NCBI GenBank assembly: GCA_963837105.1
Contig: CAWIMG010000018.1
Span: 1-64,000, forward strand
Source: UBA9676 sp963837105
Lineage (GTDB): Bacteria > Actinomycetota > Actinomycetes > Streptosporangiales > Streptosporangiaceae
Reading direction: 5' to 3'
Length of the DNA stretch: 64,000 bases
In this document: positions 17,251 through 27,417 of the stretch, in pieces
Layout of the letters: every line of letters starts with the position of its first letter
Position numbering within the stretch: the first letter of the stretch is position 1
Program-made: the position numbers and the translations under genes
The notes under the pieces: generated by a model
Database searches by the model: none
The model's input: only the letters and a program-made list of their open reading frames with translations
What the model was told of the DNA's origin: nothing

Positions 17251-17480
17251 CGCTGTCCTCAATCTGCGAGCTCTGTGCGCGTACAAAGTCCCAGGCGCTA
17301 TGCCGCACCGATATCGGCGAGTGGGGACACCCCGGCGCTGACTTTGGATGCCGCACATCGGCTAGATCAGTGCGTCCAGGCTCCGACGCCTGCTCTGGCA
17401 CCCGCGCACGTGTCGCACTTCAACTGACGGAGATCTGTCGCGCATCTGTTGTCGGATCACACCTCCCGGCTGGCACTGTG

Positions 17481-18080
17481 TTAGCTCCGCGTCGCCCTCT
17501 CCCGTTCCCAGCGTGCGATGTACCCGCTGCGCTTGCGGGGCTTGCCGGGCTTGTCTTTAGCGCCGGGCTGCCTCCCAATCGGCCTGCCCTCGGCCTTCCG
17601 CCGGGCCAGCCCTGCCCTGATCCGCTGCGCCCGCCGCTCGGACTCGAACCGGCCGATGGTGGCGAACACGCTAAATAGCAGCTCTCGAGTCATCGGGTCT
17701 GTCGTGGACTCGGTCCACGGGTCTTTCAGCGACCACAGTTCACAGCCGGTGTCAGTGAGTCGTCGGACGAAACTCAGCATGTCCTCGGCGCCCCGGCGGG
17801 AGAACCGGTCGACTCCCCAGACCAGGACGACCATGTAGCGGCCCAAGCGTGCACCTTCGAGCAAGGCGTCACGCTGGCGGTCGAACTCGGCGCCCTTGCC
17901 GTTGCCGTTCGCCTTGGACCAGGCCGAGTCCTCGGTGACGTACTCCGCGGCGATGTCAAGGCTGCGGCTCGCGGCCCAGTGGCGCAGCTCGGCGAGCTGG
18001 TTTGCGGTGTGCTGGTCGGTGCTGGAGACGCGCGCCCATATGGCGGCCCGCCTGGGTGTCACGGTGATTAGTTCGCCCAT
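17481..18080 (-). CDS. Serine recombinase / resolvase
   Basis: About 200 residues. An N-terminal resolvase domain with the catalytic serine in AIWARVSSTDQ (Ser19), DRQRDALLEGARLGRYMVVL, the conserved VDRFSRRGAEDMLSFVRRL and the E-helix FSVFATIGRFESERRAQRIRAG, then a basic tail with a truncated HTH region (RPIGRQPGAKDKPGKPRKRS). Such small resolvases act in plasmid or transposon resolution or inversion. ATG 18080 is chosen; a TATGCT -10 box lies about 12 bases upstream on the minus strand. It sits alone between damaged genes. Intact as read. Confidence 0.8.
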   Translation of the reverse strand: MGELITVTPRRAAIWARVSSTDQHTANQLAELRHWAASRSLDIAAEYVTEDSAWSKANGNGKGAEFDRQRDALLEGARLGRYMVVLVWGVDRFSRRGAEDMLSFVRRLTDTGCELWSLKDPWTESTTDPMTRELLFSVFATIGRFESERRAQRIRAGLARRKAEGRPIGRQPGAKDKPGKPRKRSGYIARWERERATRS

Positions 18081-18191
18081 AAACAAACTTTAGCATATTT
18101 ACTTTCGCAAAGACGTGACATGGCCTGGCGTGACCATGGCGTTTGCGCCTGCTCGGCGGTCAGATCGCGGGCCTAGTTTGTTTACTTCCGC
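18081..18191. repeat. Paired repeats beside the serine recombinase
   Basis: AAACAAACT (18081-18089) and AGTTTGTTT (18175-18183) form a 9-base inverted repeat. TTTACTTTCGC (18098-18108) and TTTACTTCCGC (18181-18191) are direct repeats with one mismatch. All lie within 110 bases upstream of the recombinase start, where a res-type recombination site would be expected. This is a weak candidate site. Confidence 0.35.
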
Positions 18192-18428
18192 CCACCCCGG
18201 TCATGTTCGTCGAGCTGTTCGCGAACGACGGGGCAGCCACCGCCGCTACCGGCGGCACTACCGCGCCTGCACAGGGACCGTCGAAACCTGGACGGTGACC
18301 GGCTCGACCCTTCCGCCGGCTGGCAGCGGCGTCTCTGGCCGGCCAATGCCGTCGTCTGCTGGCACGGAAGCCGTATTCGGCACGACTCCCTGGAGTTGAT
18401 CGCCACACGGCTCGGGCGGACATGCTCA
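18192..18428. other. Spacer, no gene recognised
   Basis: About 240 bases between the recombinase and the DUF6879 remnant. One plus-strand frame reads WHGSRIRHDSLELIATRLGR, which looks protein-like but has no start and no known family. Confidence 0.3.
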
Positions 18429-18932
18429 TCACCTGACCGTCACGCCCTTGGTGCCCGCCTGCGCGCCGCCAGGTACTCGTTCAGCGGCACCGAGTGGCGC
18501 AGGGCTGTGTCCCGTTCCGCCAGGCATAGCGTGAGCTCGTCGGCGTCGCGGGCGAGCCTGGGCGCTGGTGAACGCGCCTTCGCCGTCGTAGGCGAGGATC
18601 ACGGCGGTTGTGCCATCGAAGAGCCAGAAGTCGGTTGCCAGCGCGGCCGCCAGATGCGGGGCGGCGCCCCGGCGGGCGACGCGGATTTCATCACCCACGG
18701 CCTGCGACTCAACGTACCCCCCAAGCTGGTAGCGCTGGTACTCGGTGAGGGGCTCGTCGAGGACCCGCACCCGCTGCTTCCCGGCCGCCGGGTTGACCGC
18801 GATCCGGGCCAGCCACGGCCACGTGCGGACCGACCGTTCCGGGCGGGGCAGCCCGCGGCGGAACGCCTCGATCCGGTCAGCCTCACCGGGCACGCTGCCG
18901 CAGGACGCCGTTGAGCCCCGGGCGAGGCGCAC
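18429..18932 (-). pseudogene. DUF6879-family protein, truncated and frameshifted
   Basis: The centre is a typical DUF6879 domain: PERSVRTWPWLARIAVNPAAG, VRVLDEPLTEYQRYQLGGY and DFWLFDGTTAVILAYDGEGA. At about 18553 the frame must shift by one to continue into the expected C-terminus (CLAERDTALRHSVPLNEYLA). The usual N-terminal part before GEADRIEAFRRG is also absent. DUF6879 genes in actinomycetes often sit next to XRE/DUF397 regulators; their function is unknown. No partner remains here. Decayed, or affected by assembly error at the shift. Confidence 0.65.
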
Positions 18933-19976
18933 ATGCGGGAGCTATTGACCCGGTACGGTGTCGGCGTGGTTACTGATCCGGCGCCGTTCCTCTCGACGAT
19001 CATCGTCACGAGTGCCGGCCTGGTCGCGATCATCGGCGGCCTGCTGGTGGCCAGGTTTGTGAGCCTGGACAGCGACCAGAAGGGCACCCGCAAGGTGCTC
19101 GACGAGGCTGCTGACCGGCTTGCCGCCGCGCACCGCCGGGCGGCGCAGGCGCGCAGCAACCTGAACGCCTGGGACGCCGACGGCTTCCTCCGCGGCAATG
19201 TCCTGGACGCGATCGGCGAGGGGATCACTGACCTGAACCTCCTCCGGCGGCTCGACGACTGCCAGCTCACCGACGACGAACTCAGCCCGTTCGTCGCTGA
19301 CGTGGCCGAGGAGTTCGCCCGGGCGCGTGCGGAACTAGCCGCCCGGCCGATCAATGACTTCCTGGATGTGAGCGGGTGGGATCGTTTCCGCCAGGCCACA
19401 CACGGCCTGCTGGAGATCCGCTGGCCACGAGTGTGGAGAACGGTCTTCGAGGAGATGCGCGGCGACCGCGCAGAGGAGCTGGCGGCGGCCAGGAAGCAGC
19501 GGGCCGCCCGGGCCGGCCCGTTGTCCGCCTTGGCCCAGCTCTCCCAGGTGGCGACCCCCGACCTTGGGATGCTGGCATTGGCAGGCAAGACCGACCACGG
19601 CGCGATCGCGGCGCGGCGCTATGACGACCTCGCCGCGGCGGATCAGCGCGCGCAGCAGCAGGTCGAGGATTACCAGGCCGAGTTCCGGCGGCTGCGCCAG
19701 GCGCACGATGAGGTCGTCCGGCCCGATGTGCGCCTTTGGTGGGCCGCAGCCATCCTGGTCATGTTCGCGATCGTCGGGGTGGCGCTGCCCATGTGGGTGA
19801 TGAGCCGAGGCCCTGATGATCTCGCCCGGGTTCGCTGGCTGTTCTACCCATTCGCCGGGGCCCTGGCGGCGCTGATCATTTACATCACCGTGTACCTGGT
19901 CCAACTCACCCGCAGGAAGCCAGCACCGGCAGCCGCCACGGCCGATGCCGACGAGAAGACAGACGTGATGCCGTAA
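18933..19976 (+). CDS. Membrane protein with coiled-coil middle, unknown function
   Basis: A 347-residue protein. One hydrophobic segment at about 18-42 (FLSTIIVTSAGLVAIIGGLL), a long charged helical middle (about 45-265, with AADRLAAAHRRAAQARSNLN), and two more segments at about 268-290 and 305-328, followed by a short polar tail. The layout suggests a membrane-anchored coiled-coil protein with a cytoplasmic middle. GTG at 18966 is an alternative start. No family recognised. Intact frame with typical GC3. Confidence 0.6.
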   Translation: MRELLTRYGVGVVTDPAPFLSTIIVTSAGLVAIIGGLLVARFVSLDSDQKGTRKVLDEAADRLAAAHRRAAQARSNLNAWDADGFLRGNVLDAIGEGITDLNLLRRLDDCQLTDDELSPFVADVAEEFARARAELAARPINDFLDVSGWDRFRQATHGLLEIRWPRVWRTVFEEMRGDRAEELAAARKQRAARAGPLSALAQLSQVATPDLGMLALAGKTDHGAIAARRYDDLAAADQRAQQQVEDYQAEFRRLRQAHDEVVRPDVRLWWAAAILVMFAIVGVALPMWVMSRGPDDLARVRWLFYPFAGALAALIIYITVYLVQLTRRKPAPAAATADADEKTDVMP

Positions 19977-20658
19977 GCGCCCTGCTGGCCGCGGACCGTG
20001 GTTGCCGACGTGCGCCAGCTCCGCGCACGCCTCGGCGATGCCGGCGGACGCCGTAGCTCACCTTGGCGGCTCGCTTCCGAGCATCGCGTCCAGGTAGTGC
20101 TGCACCGGCCGGAAGCACGAGCCGGGAGGGTTAGCCGCCGGGCGCTGCGTAATCGGTTGGCCCGCTGCCTGCCACGCCCGTGCTCCCGGGAAAGTGTCAT
20201 CCGCCCAGTCGGATGTGACGACGGTCAGCTGGATCTGCCCAGTGGCGGCCACGGCGAGCTGCCCAGTGGCGGACAGCGCGATTACTTCGTGTGACTGCTG
20301 TCCATGGCGGAGGCGCGCACGTAGCCGCCGATATGCACGGTTGTTTGATCATTAGCCTGGTCGTTCGCTTCGCGCCCTAGCTGGGCGATCTGCGCGTCCT
20401 GCTTTGTCCCGTGCCAGGCTCTGAGGTGCGGCTTGTCTGTGGCCTGCTCTGCCTGGATTAGGCGGCAGGCCGGCAGCCTGGCCTGCCGCCTGATCTGAGG
20501 CAACCTCGCCGTGCACGGGCAGGCGGGGAGACGTGCCCGCGGCGATCGGGCGGTAAACCGCGTGCTCTGGCGGTCACTCGCGGAGTATCAGCGGACCGGC
20601 TGAGCTGGGCTCGTTCGGGGGGTGCAGTTGTCCTTGCTGCGGGTGTTGGTCCCGGGTA
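19977..20658. other. Spacer with no confirmed gene
   Basis: About 680 bases. On the minus strand a frame with FPGARAWQAAGQPITQRPA and CFRPVQHYLDAMLGSEPP (about 20058-20250) and another ending VHIGGYVRASAMDSS (about 20282-20420) look weakly coding. Neither has a known family or a convincing start, and they may be remnants. Confidence 0.3.
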
Positions 20659-20697
20659 TTGACACTCCGGTGAATACCAGTAGCATACTGAGTATGC
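20659..20697 (+). promoter_or_regulatory. Promoter and palindromic operator of the PadR-ABC operon
   Basis: TTGACA at 20659-20664 and TAGCAT at 20681-20686 (16-base spacer). A perfect 15-base palindrome, GCATACTGAGTATGC (20683-20697, arms of 7 around a central G), overlaps the -10 box and start point. This is the expected position for a PadR repressor site, so autorepression is likely. Confidence 0.7.
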
Positions 20698-20719
20698 ATC
20701 AAGCAGAACCTGCCCTGGC

Positions 20720-21391
20720 ATGAGCGTTCGGTATGCGCTGCTCGCGCTGCTGGCCGAGGGGGCCAAGTACGGGATGCAGCTGCGGGATGAGTACGAGGCT
20801 GCTACGGGGGACGTCTGGCCGCTGAATGTGGGCCAGGTCTATACGACGCTGCAGCGCCTGGAGCGGGATGGCCTGGTGGAGTCGGACGGTGCCGGGGACG
20901 ACGACCGGCAGAAGAGTTTCCGGATTACCGCCGGCGGCCGGGCCGAGCTCGGCGGGTGGCTGCGCACGCCACCGGGCCCGGCGCCGCCGCCGCGCGACGA
21001 GCTGGTGACCAAGGTGCTGGTGGCGGTGCGGGTGCCGGGCGTCGATGCCCATGAGGTGATCCAGGCGCATCGCCGCCAAGTGGTGGAGCTGATGCAGCAG
21101 TGGACGCGGGTGAAGGAGGAGCCGGCCGAGTTCGACCTGTCCTTTGCCCTGGTGGTCGATGCCGAGCTGACCCGGCTCGCGGCGGTTGTCCGGTGGCTGG
21201 ATCTGGCCGACGAGCACGTGCAGCGCGCCGCCGCCGAGCCGGCGCCGCTGCGCCCCGAAGCTGCGGCGCAGGGTGGTGGTCCGGCAATGAGCGTGGCTTG
21301 GAACGTCACCCCGTCCCTGGGGTGGGCCGCCGGCGGGAACACCGGTCGTCGGCCGCCGAGGCAGCGGCGGAGCGTGGGAGCACGCAGATGA
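20720..21391 (+). CDS. PadR-family transcriptional regulator
   Basis: A 223-residue protein. The N-terminal winged helix (residues 1-80) begins MSVRYALLALLAEGAKYGMQ and includes NVGQVYTTLQRLERDGLVES. The C-terminal helices (Vir_act_alpha-type, about 95-180) mediate dimer formation. The last ~35 residues are Gly/Arg-rich and atypical. The gene overlaps the ABC ATPase gene by ATGA and shares its promoter, so it most likely controls the exporter, as PadR proteins commonly do for drug-efflux ABC systems. The inducer is unknown. Confidence 0.85.
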   Translation: MSVRYALLALLAEGAKYGMQLRDEYEAATGDVWPLNVGQVYTTLQRLERDGLVESDGAGDDDRQKSFRITAGGRAELGGWLRTPPGPAPPPRDELVTKVLVAVRVPGVDAHEVIQAHRRQVVELMQQWTRVKEEPAEFDLSFALVVDAELTRLAAVVRWLDLADEHVQRAAAEPAPLRPEAAAQGGGPAMSVAWNVTPSLGWAAGGNTGRRPPRQRRSVGARR

Positions 21392-22117
21392 GCATGCTGG
21401 AGTTGCGCCAGGTGTCAAAGGTCTACGGCCGGGGGGCCGCCGAGGTGCACGCGCTGGACCGGGTCAGCCTGTCGGTGGACGGCGGGCGCGATGGTCGCGG
21501 TGATGGGGCCGAGCGGGTCGGGCAAGAGCACGCTGCTGACGATCGCGGGCAGCCTGGAAGAGCCGACTGAAGGCGAGGTGCTGATCGGCGGGGCGGCGCT
21601 AGTCGGCGATGTCGCGGAATGCGAAGGCACGGCTGCGGCGGCGCACGATCGGGTATGTGTTCCAGGACTTCAACCTGCTGCCCGGGCTGACCGCGGCCGA
21701 GAACGTGAGCCTGCCGCTGGAGCTGGACGGCGTGCCCGCACGCAAGGCCCGGGCCGCCGGGCTGGCCGCGCTGGAGCGCCTAGGTCTGGCCGGGCAGGCT
21801 TCGCGCGTTACCCCGACGAGCTGTCCGGCGGGGAGCGGCAGCGGGTGGCGATCGCCCGCGCGATGGTCGGGGAGCGGCGGCTGCTGCTGGCCGACGAGCC
21901 CTCGGGCGCGCTCGACTCGGGCAACGCCGAGGCGGTCATGCGCCTGGTGCACGAGGCGTGCAAGAACGGCGGGATGGCCGCGGTTGTGGTCACCCACGAC
22001 GCGCAGCTCGCCTCGTGGGCCGACCGGGTGGTGTTCCTGCGTGACGGCCGGGTCACCGATCAGACTGCCCCGGCACCGGGTCCGGAGTCCCTGCTCACGC
22101 CCGGACGGCCGCGGTGA
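21388..22117 (+). pseudogene. MacB/LolD-type ABC ATPase, broken by frameshifts
   Basis: All parts of a ~240-residue ATPase are present but in different frames. The start (MSMLELRQVSKVYGRGAAEV) runs to about 21485. Walker A (GPSGSGKSTLLTIAGSLEEP) is in the next frame. The Q-loop stretch (IGYVFQDFNLLPGLTAAENV) is in a third, from about 21600. The signature and Walker B (ELSGGERQRVAIARAM, LLLADEPSGALDSGNAE) are back in the second frame from about 21815. At least three single-base shifts are needed. It should power the FtsX-type permease encoded next. Decayed, or affected by assembly error. Confidence 0.85.
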
Positions 22118-24741
22118 GCGCCACGGTAGGAGAGCGGCCCGCGCGAGCGGCGCCCAGCAACGGGGGCGTCCCCGCGCGGCGGGCGGTCATTCGCTGGGCC
22201 TGGCGGCTGCTGCGCCGCGAGTGGCGCCAGCAGCTGCTGATCCTGGCGCTGATCACCGTCGCGGTCGCGGCCACCTTCGTCGGCTCGGCGGTGGCCACCA
22301 ACACGCCGCCGCCGGCGGGCGCCGGCTTCGGCACCGCGACCGACATGGCGACGTTCCCTTCGTTGAGCCCGCACGTTACCGCCGAGATCGCGGCCATAGC
22401 GCACCGGTTCGGCCGGGTCGAGGTGATCGAGAACGAGACGTTCTCGGTGCCCGGGCTCGGTCGCCACCTATAGCCTGCGCGCGCAGAACCCGCACGGCGC
22501 GTTCGGCCAGCCGATGCTCTCGCTGGTGAGCGGCCACTACCCCAGCGGGCCGGGCCAGGTGGCCCTGACCGGCGGGGTCGCATCGGAACTGCACCTGAGG
22601 CCAGGTGACACCTGGCGCGCTGGCGGCTCTGCCCGGCGGGTGGTCGGCATCGTGGCTAACCCGCAGAATCTGCTCGACGAGTTCGCGCTCGTTGCACCCG
22701 GCCAGGTCAGCGCGCCCACGCTGGTCACTGTGCTGTTTGACGCGCCGGGCGTGAATCCCCGCTCGCTGGGCCAGAACGTGATGTCGCGGCAGTCGGCGGC
22801 TTCAGCGCAACGCGCTCAACCCGGTGACCATCTCGCTCGCCGCGGCCACGCTCGGGATGCTGCTCATCGCCCTGGTCGCCGTGGGCGGGTTCACGGTGCT
22901 GGCGCAGCGGCGGCTGCGCTCGATCGGCATGCTCGGCGCGCAGGGTGCGACGAGACGCCAACGTCGGGCTTGTGGTCAGCGCCAACGGTTTCGCGACCGG
23001 GGTGGTCGGCGCGGTGGCCGGGTTCGCGCTCGGCCTGGCGGCCTGGCTGGCGTACCGCCCGCGCGCCGAAGCCAGCGCTCACCACGTCATCGGAGCCTTC
23101 CAGCTGCCCTGGCTGGTGATCTTTGTGTCGATGGCGCTCGCCGTGCTGGCGGCGTACCTGGCGGCCGTGCGGCCCGCCAGGGCGATCGCCCGGGTGCCGA
23201 TCGTCGCCGCGCTCGCGGGGCGGCCACCGGCCCCGCGGCAGGCGCGCCGCTGGGCCGGGCCGGCCGGCGCCGGACTGCTGGTGCTCGCGTTCTTCCTGAT
23301 CGGGCTGGCGAGTGAGCAGGCGACGTCGGCCGCCGCCGAGATGGGGAACAAGTCGACGCTGTATCTCGCCCTGGTCGTGGGCCTGATCGCGCTGTGCGCC
23401 GGGGTGGTGCTGGTCGCCCCGGCGTGCCTGGCGCTGCTGGCCAGGGCCGCCCGGCGGGCCCCGATAGCCGTGCGGCTGGCCCTGCGCGACCTGGCCAGGT
23501 ACCGGGCCCGCTCCGGAGCGGCGCTCGGGGCAATCAGCATCAGCGTGCTCATCGCCGTCATCATCTGCGTGATCGCCGCCGCGCGGTTCGGCAACCCCCT
23601 CGACTACGTCGGGCCCAACCTGGCATCGAACCAGCTCATCGTCTACCCGCACGGCAGCAACGCTCAGTTCGCCGGGCCGCGCGCAACGCATCAGGGCACG
23701 CACTCGCCGGCAAACCGACACCGGCTGCCGAGGCACCCGGCACCCACCCGGGCACGAGTGTCTTCTTCCGCAACGGGACCGAGCCGGGGCGTTCCGCGTG
23801 ACCCGCGCCAGGCTTGCAGCGATGGCCGCCGGCGCCCGGGTCATCGCGGCCTCACTCGGGTCCCGGGACATCGTCCAGCTCGAGACGACCGACTCCTTCC
23901 TGCAGCGCGCCGCGTCCGGGCGAAACTTGTCCGGAACCGTGTACGTGGCCACTCCGCAGCTGCTGCGCGCATACGGCATCACCGCCGCGCAGGTCAGTCC
24001 GGACGCCGACTTTCTCACCATGCGGCCTGGCCTGTCGAGCCTGACGAAGATGCAGCTCCTGTACGGCGGTTACAAATTCGGCCCTCCGGGTCCCAACTCG
24101 CCCTGCCCGCCGAGCAACTGCCGGGCGAATCCGACGATCCAGGAGGTCAGCGCGCTGCCGTCCGGTACGTCGGCGCCGAACACCGTGATCACCGAGCACG
24201 CCGTGCGCCAGTTCCACCTGACGACCAGCACGGCCGGCTGGCTCATCCAGGCCCCGGACGTCGCTGACGGCAGGTCAGATCAGCGCCGCCCAGCACGCCG
24301 CAGCCGGCGGCCGGGCTGACCGTGGAGACGCGCAACAGCATCCCGACGTCCGCCGAGATCCTCGACGTGGCCACCGTTTTCGGCATCCTGCTGGCCCTCG
24401 GCATCCTCGCCATGAGCGTGGGCCTGCTTCGCAGCGAGACCGCCAGCGACCTCCGCATGCTCACCGCTGCCGGCGCGGGCAGTACAGCCCGCCGGGCCAT
24501 CTCCGCCGCCACGGCGGGCGCGCTCGCGCTGACCGGCGCGGTCGTCGGCACGGCCGCCGGGTACATCGCAGCGATCGGCTTCTTCCGGGCCAGCCAGCTG
24601 GACACCCTGTCGTCGCTGACCAGCATCCCGGTGGCCAACCTGCTGCTCATCCTCGTCGGCATGCCGCTCGTTGCCGTGACCGGTGGCTGGCTGCTCGCCG
24701 GGCGGGAGCCGAGTGCGATCGGCCGCCACCCCCTCGAGTAG
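22114..24741 (+). pseudogene. FtsX/MacB-type ABC permease, broken by frameshifts
   Basis: A ~870-residue permease spread over several frames. The N-terminus (about 22114-22460) has a first TM (LLILALITVAVAATFVGSAV). An extracytoplasmic part lies at about 22480-22790. An FtsX core follows (NPVTISLAAATLGMLLIALV at about 22815, then a shift near 22945). Further TMs are at 22960-23620 with the second repeat ALRDLARYRARSGAALGAIS. Another extracytoplasmic domain is at about 23800-24270, and the C-terminal TM block (VFGILLALGILAMSVGLL) at 24322-24741. Five or so shifts are required. The start overlaps the ATPase stop (GTGA). Family and order are clear; function is lost as read. Confidence 0.8.
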
Positions 24742-24823
24742 CCGGCTGGACCTACACCCGGGTCACTGCACAGGCGAACGGCCGAGCACCAGAACTGCTT
24801 GCCGGGAACGCAAGGAGCACGTC

Positions 24824-26206
24824 ATGATCAAGTTTCCCGCGGCTGTCCCGCGTGTCCGGCGGCTGCGACTGCTGGCCGCGGCCATGCCGCTGGCAGCCCT
24901 GCTCGTCACGGCCTGCAGCACGGCCCAGACAGGCGCAGCCAGCAGCGGCGGACCAGCCCGCCAGCCGGCCGCCCCGCCGCCCGGCTCGACCGCCGACTGT
25001 AACTCGCTCACGACCTGCTACACGCCGCAGCAGCTCCAGGTGGCCTACGGCATCAAGCCGCTCCTCGGCCGCGGGATCAACGGCCGCGGCGAGACCGTGG
25101 TGCTGCCCGAGCTCGCCGAATCGCGGCTGAACCTGCCCCTGGTCACCGACCTGCGCCAGGACATGGCGGCCTTCGACACCATGTTCCACCTGCCGGCCGC
25201 GCGGATGCGGGTCGTCACCACGCTCGCCGGCGCGCGTTCCCCCTGGCTGGCTTTCGGCGAGGAGGTGCTGGACGCCGAGATGGTGCACGCGCTCGCACCC
25301 CGCGCCACCCTCGTCATCCTCCTGGTCCCGTCAACGTCCCTGGACAACACCAACAACGCGGTCTCCGCCGCCGTCGCCTCGCTGCGTCTTGGCAGCACGG
25401 AAGGCGGCGTCATGTCGATCAGCGCCGCAGGGCAAATCGGCGGCGAGCACTGCGTGAGCCAAGTGCAGGCCAACCGCGTGAACACGGCACTCCAGGCGGC
25501 CACGAGCCGCCACGTGACGGTGGTCGCCGCCTCGGGCGACATCGGAGCGGTGGCCGAACCGTGCGACGTCTACGGGGCGCTGGCCGGCACCGGCACGTTT
25601 ACCCCGGTCAAGGAGGTCAACCTGCTGGCCTCCGATCCGCTCGTGCTTGGCACCGGCGGCACCAGCCTGACCGCCAGTCACACCACCGGCGCCTGGCAGG
25701 GCGAGACCGCCTGGGGCCTGCCCTACGGCGGCCCCGGATCGGCCGTCCAGGCATCCGGCGGCGGGTTCAGCCGCCTGTTCCCCCGGCCCGGCTACCAGGA
25801 TGGCGTCCCCGCCATCCGGGCCACCCGGGGGGTGCCCGACGTGTCGGCCGACGCCAGCGGCCACACCGGCGTGGCCATCGTCCTCAGTGCCGGCGGCAGG
25901 ACCATGATCCGCAACAGCGGCGGTACCAGCGCCAGCGCACCGATCTGGGCCGCGCTGATCGCCCTGGCCGACCAGTACGCCGGCCGCCACCTGGGTCTCG
26001 TCAACCCGGCCATCTACCAGATCGCCCGCGGCCCCCGCTACCACCAGGCCTTCCACGACATCACCAAGGGAAACAACACCGTGCAGTTCCCGCCCAAGAC
26101 GATCACCGGCTACCAGGCGGCCCCCGGCTGGGATCCGGTCACCGGCTGGGGCAGCCCCGACGCGCAGGTGCTCATCCCGCTGCTCGCACGCTACGCGGCG
26201 CCTTAA
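24824..26206 (+). CDS. Sedolisin-type (S53) peptidase lipoprotein
   Basis: A 460-residue secreted protease. The lipoprotein signal peptide ends at the lipobox LVTA-Cys31. In the S53 catalytic domain the Glu/Asp pair is Glu146 and Asp150 (FGEEVLDAEMVHA), and the oxyanion Asp lies in the central region. The nucleophile Ser369 is in GGTSASAPIW, and the calcium site near the C-terminus includes Asp412 (DITKGNN) and DPVTGWGSPD. The long inhibitory prodomain usual in S53 enzymes is missing; the catalytic part starts soon after the signal. AAGGAG precedes ATG 24824. It lies just after the ABC exporter genes and may belong to the same operon. Confidence 0.85.
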   Translation: MIKFPAAVPRVRRLRLLAAAMPLAALLVTACSTAQTGAASSGGPARQPAAPPPGSTADCNSLTTCYTPQQLQVAYGIKPLLGRGINGRGETVVLPELAESRLNLPLVTDLRQDMAAFDTMFHLPAARMRVVTTLAGARSPWLAFGEEVLDAEMVHALAPRATLVILLVPSTSLDNTNNAVSAAVASLRLGSTEGGVMSISAAGQIGGEHCVSQVQANRVNTALQAATSRHVTVVAASGDIGAVAEPCDVYGALAGTGTFTPVKEVNLLASDPLVLGTGGTSLTASHTTGAWQGETAWGLPYGGPGSAVQASGGGFSRLFPRPGYQDGVPAIRATRGVPDVSADASGHTGVAIVLSAGGRTMIRNSGGTSASAPIWAALIALADQYAGRHLGLVNPAIYQIARGPRYHQAFHDITKGNNTVQFPPKTITGYQAAPGWDPVTGWGSPDAQVLIPLLARYAAP

Positions 26207-26440
26207 CATTTGCACCGCAGTGTCCCAGCCCCGCCGTCCCGCCAGGCCCGATGCCATCGCTCCACCAACCCTTCGGCAACCCGCAGGTCGTGCACGATCT
26301 GGCTGATCCCGTGGCCGCGGGCGAACCGCTCAGCTGCCTGCAGCCACAGCAGTTCACGCCGCCGCTGCTCGGCAGGGGCCACCGGCCCGCTGCGCATATC
26401 GCATACCGGCATCCCCTCATACGCCCGCAGCCAGCCCGCG
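26207..26440 (-). pseudogene. Transposase N-terminal HTH fragment (IS630-like)
   Basis: On the minus strand: PAEQRRRELLWLQAAERFAR, then ISQIVHDLRVAEGLVERWHR, then AWRDGGAGTLRCKC, the N-terminal helix-turn-helix of IS630-type transposases. The frame stops right after it and no DDE domain follows, so only the DNA-binding part remains. Confidence 0.6.
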
Positions 26441-27336
26441 TCACGACCTGAGCTCTACGAGTTCATTCGTGGTTAAGTCCTGGTCAGCAGTGGTGATGGC
26501 GGTAGCACGCACGGAAGGAGCATGACACTAACCTGGCCGAAACCGCGTGACGTCAACCCCGGCAGCACTCAGGTACTCGGCCACCGCGACGCGCGACAAG
26601 ATCACGGTGCGGTCAGCCAGTCGAAGCACTCGCGCGGCCCACGCTCGTCGGAGACTCCCGAACAGCAGCATCGGCCGGGAAGGCGGGACCCGTGAAGCAG
26701 CGCGCCACCCGGCCCGGGCGACGGGAAACGGCGGCTGTCGGGGAAAACTCTCGCAACTGTCATGCATCACGGACGAGGACGCAGATCTGGATAGTCTGCT
26801 TGGATTTATCACTCTCGATCCCGGGGATCCAGAGCCACGCAAAATCGGCGTTCGGAGCAGACCTGCGACGCGGTGACCAGCGAATCCGATCACTTTCTGT
26901 GATGGCCATAGCCTCAGCCCCGTCGTGACCGTCACTGGGCAGATCCTGATGGCCGTCTACACGGATGTCCTGGACGCTGCCCGGTCAGGCGCCGGCTAGT
27001 GAACGCGAGGTTTACCACTACCCACCGCTCGCCCCACGATGCTGTGGCTCAGTCGGTATATGAGCCCAGATCGAGCTGGTGGCGCGGCGCATAAGAGCGT
27101 CAATCGCTTCGCGGCGTTCCCTGGTGCGCTGAACATGGGCGCTCGGATCGTGGCCGTAGCACCTTCCGCAGCGGTCGAGGATCAGCCCCGAGGCGGAGAG
27201 GGCGACTCGGCCGCAGCACCCACATCCAGCACGTTTGGGGTCAGGGTCAGAGACTCACCCGGGCGAGAGCCGACGTCCCGCAAGGAGCAATGCTTGAAAC
27301 CTGTGGATCGGCCGGGAAGGGCGCGGGCGTGAAGGA
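26441..27336. other. Accessory spacer with possible remnants
   Basis: About 900 bases without a convincing gene. One minus-strand frame at about 26528-26640 reads VLRLADRTVILSRVAVAEY then SAAGVDVTRFRPG, faintly like a glycosyltransferase piece. The local base composition is less GC-skewed than elsewhere. Otherwise nothing recognised. Confidence 0.3.
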
Positions 27337-27417
27337 GGGTGTACCTTCCCGGTGACCGAGTCGTAGAGGTCTCAAGCAATGGCCGGCGCTGGAACGCCGG
27401 GCCGGGAAGGTACACCC
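27337..27417. repeat. 16-base perfect inverted repeat before the IS256 transposase
   Basis: GGGTGTACCTTCCCGG (27337-27352) and CCGGGAAGGTACACCC (27402-27417) are exact reverse complements 49 bases apart; the right arm abuts the transposase ATG at 27418. The left arm may be the IS terminal repeat. Together they could also fold over the start codon in RNA. Confidence 0.6.
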
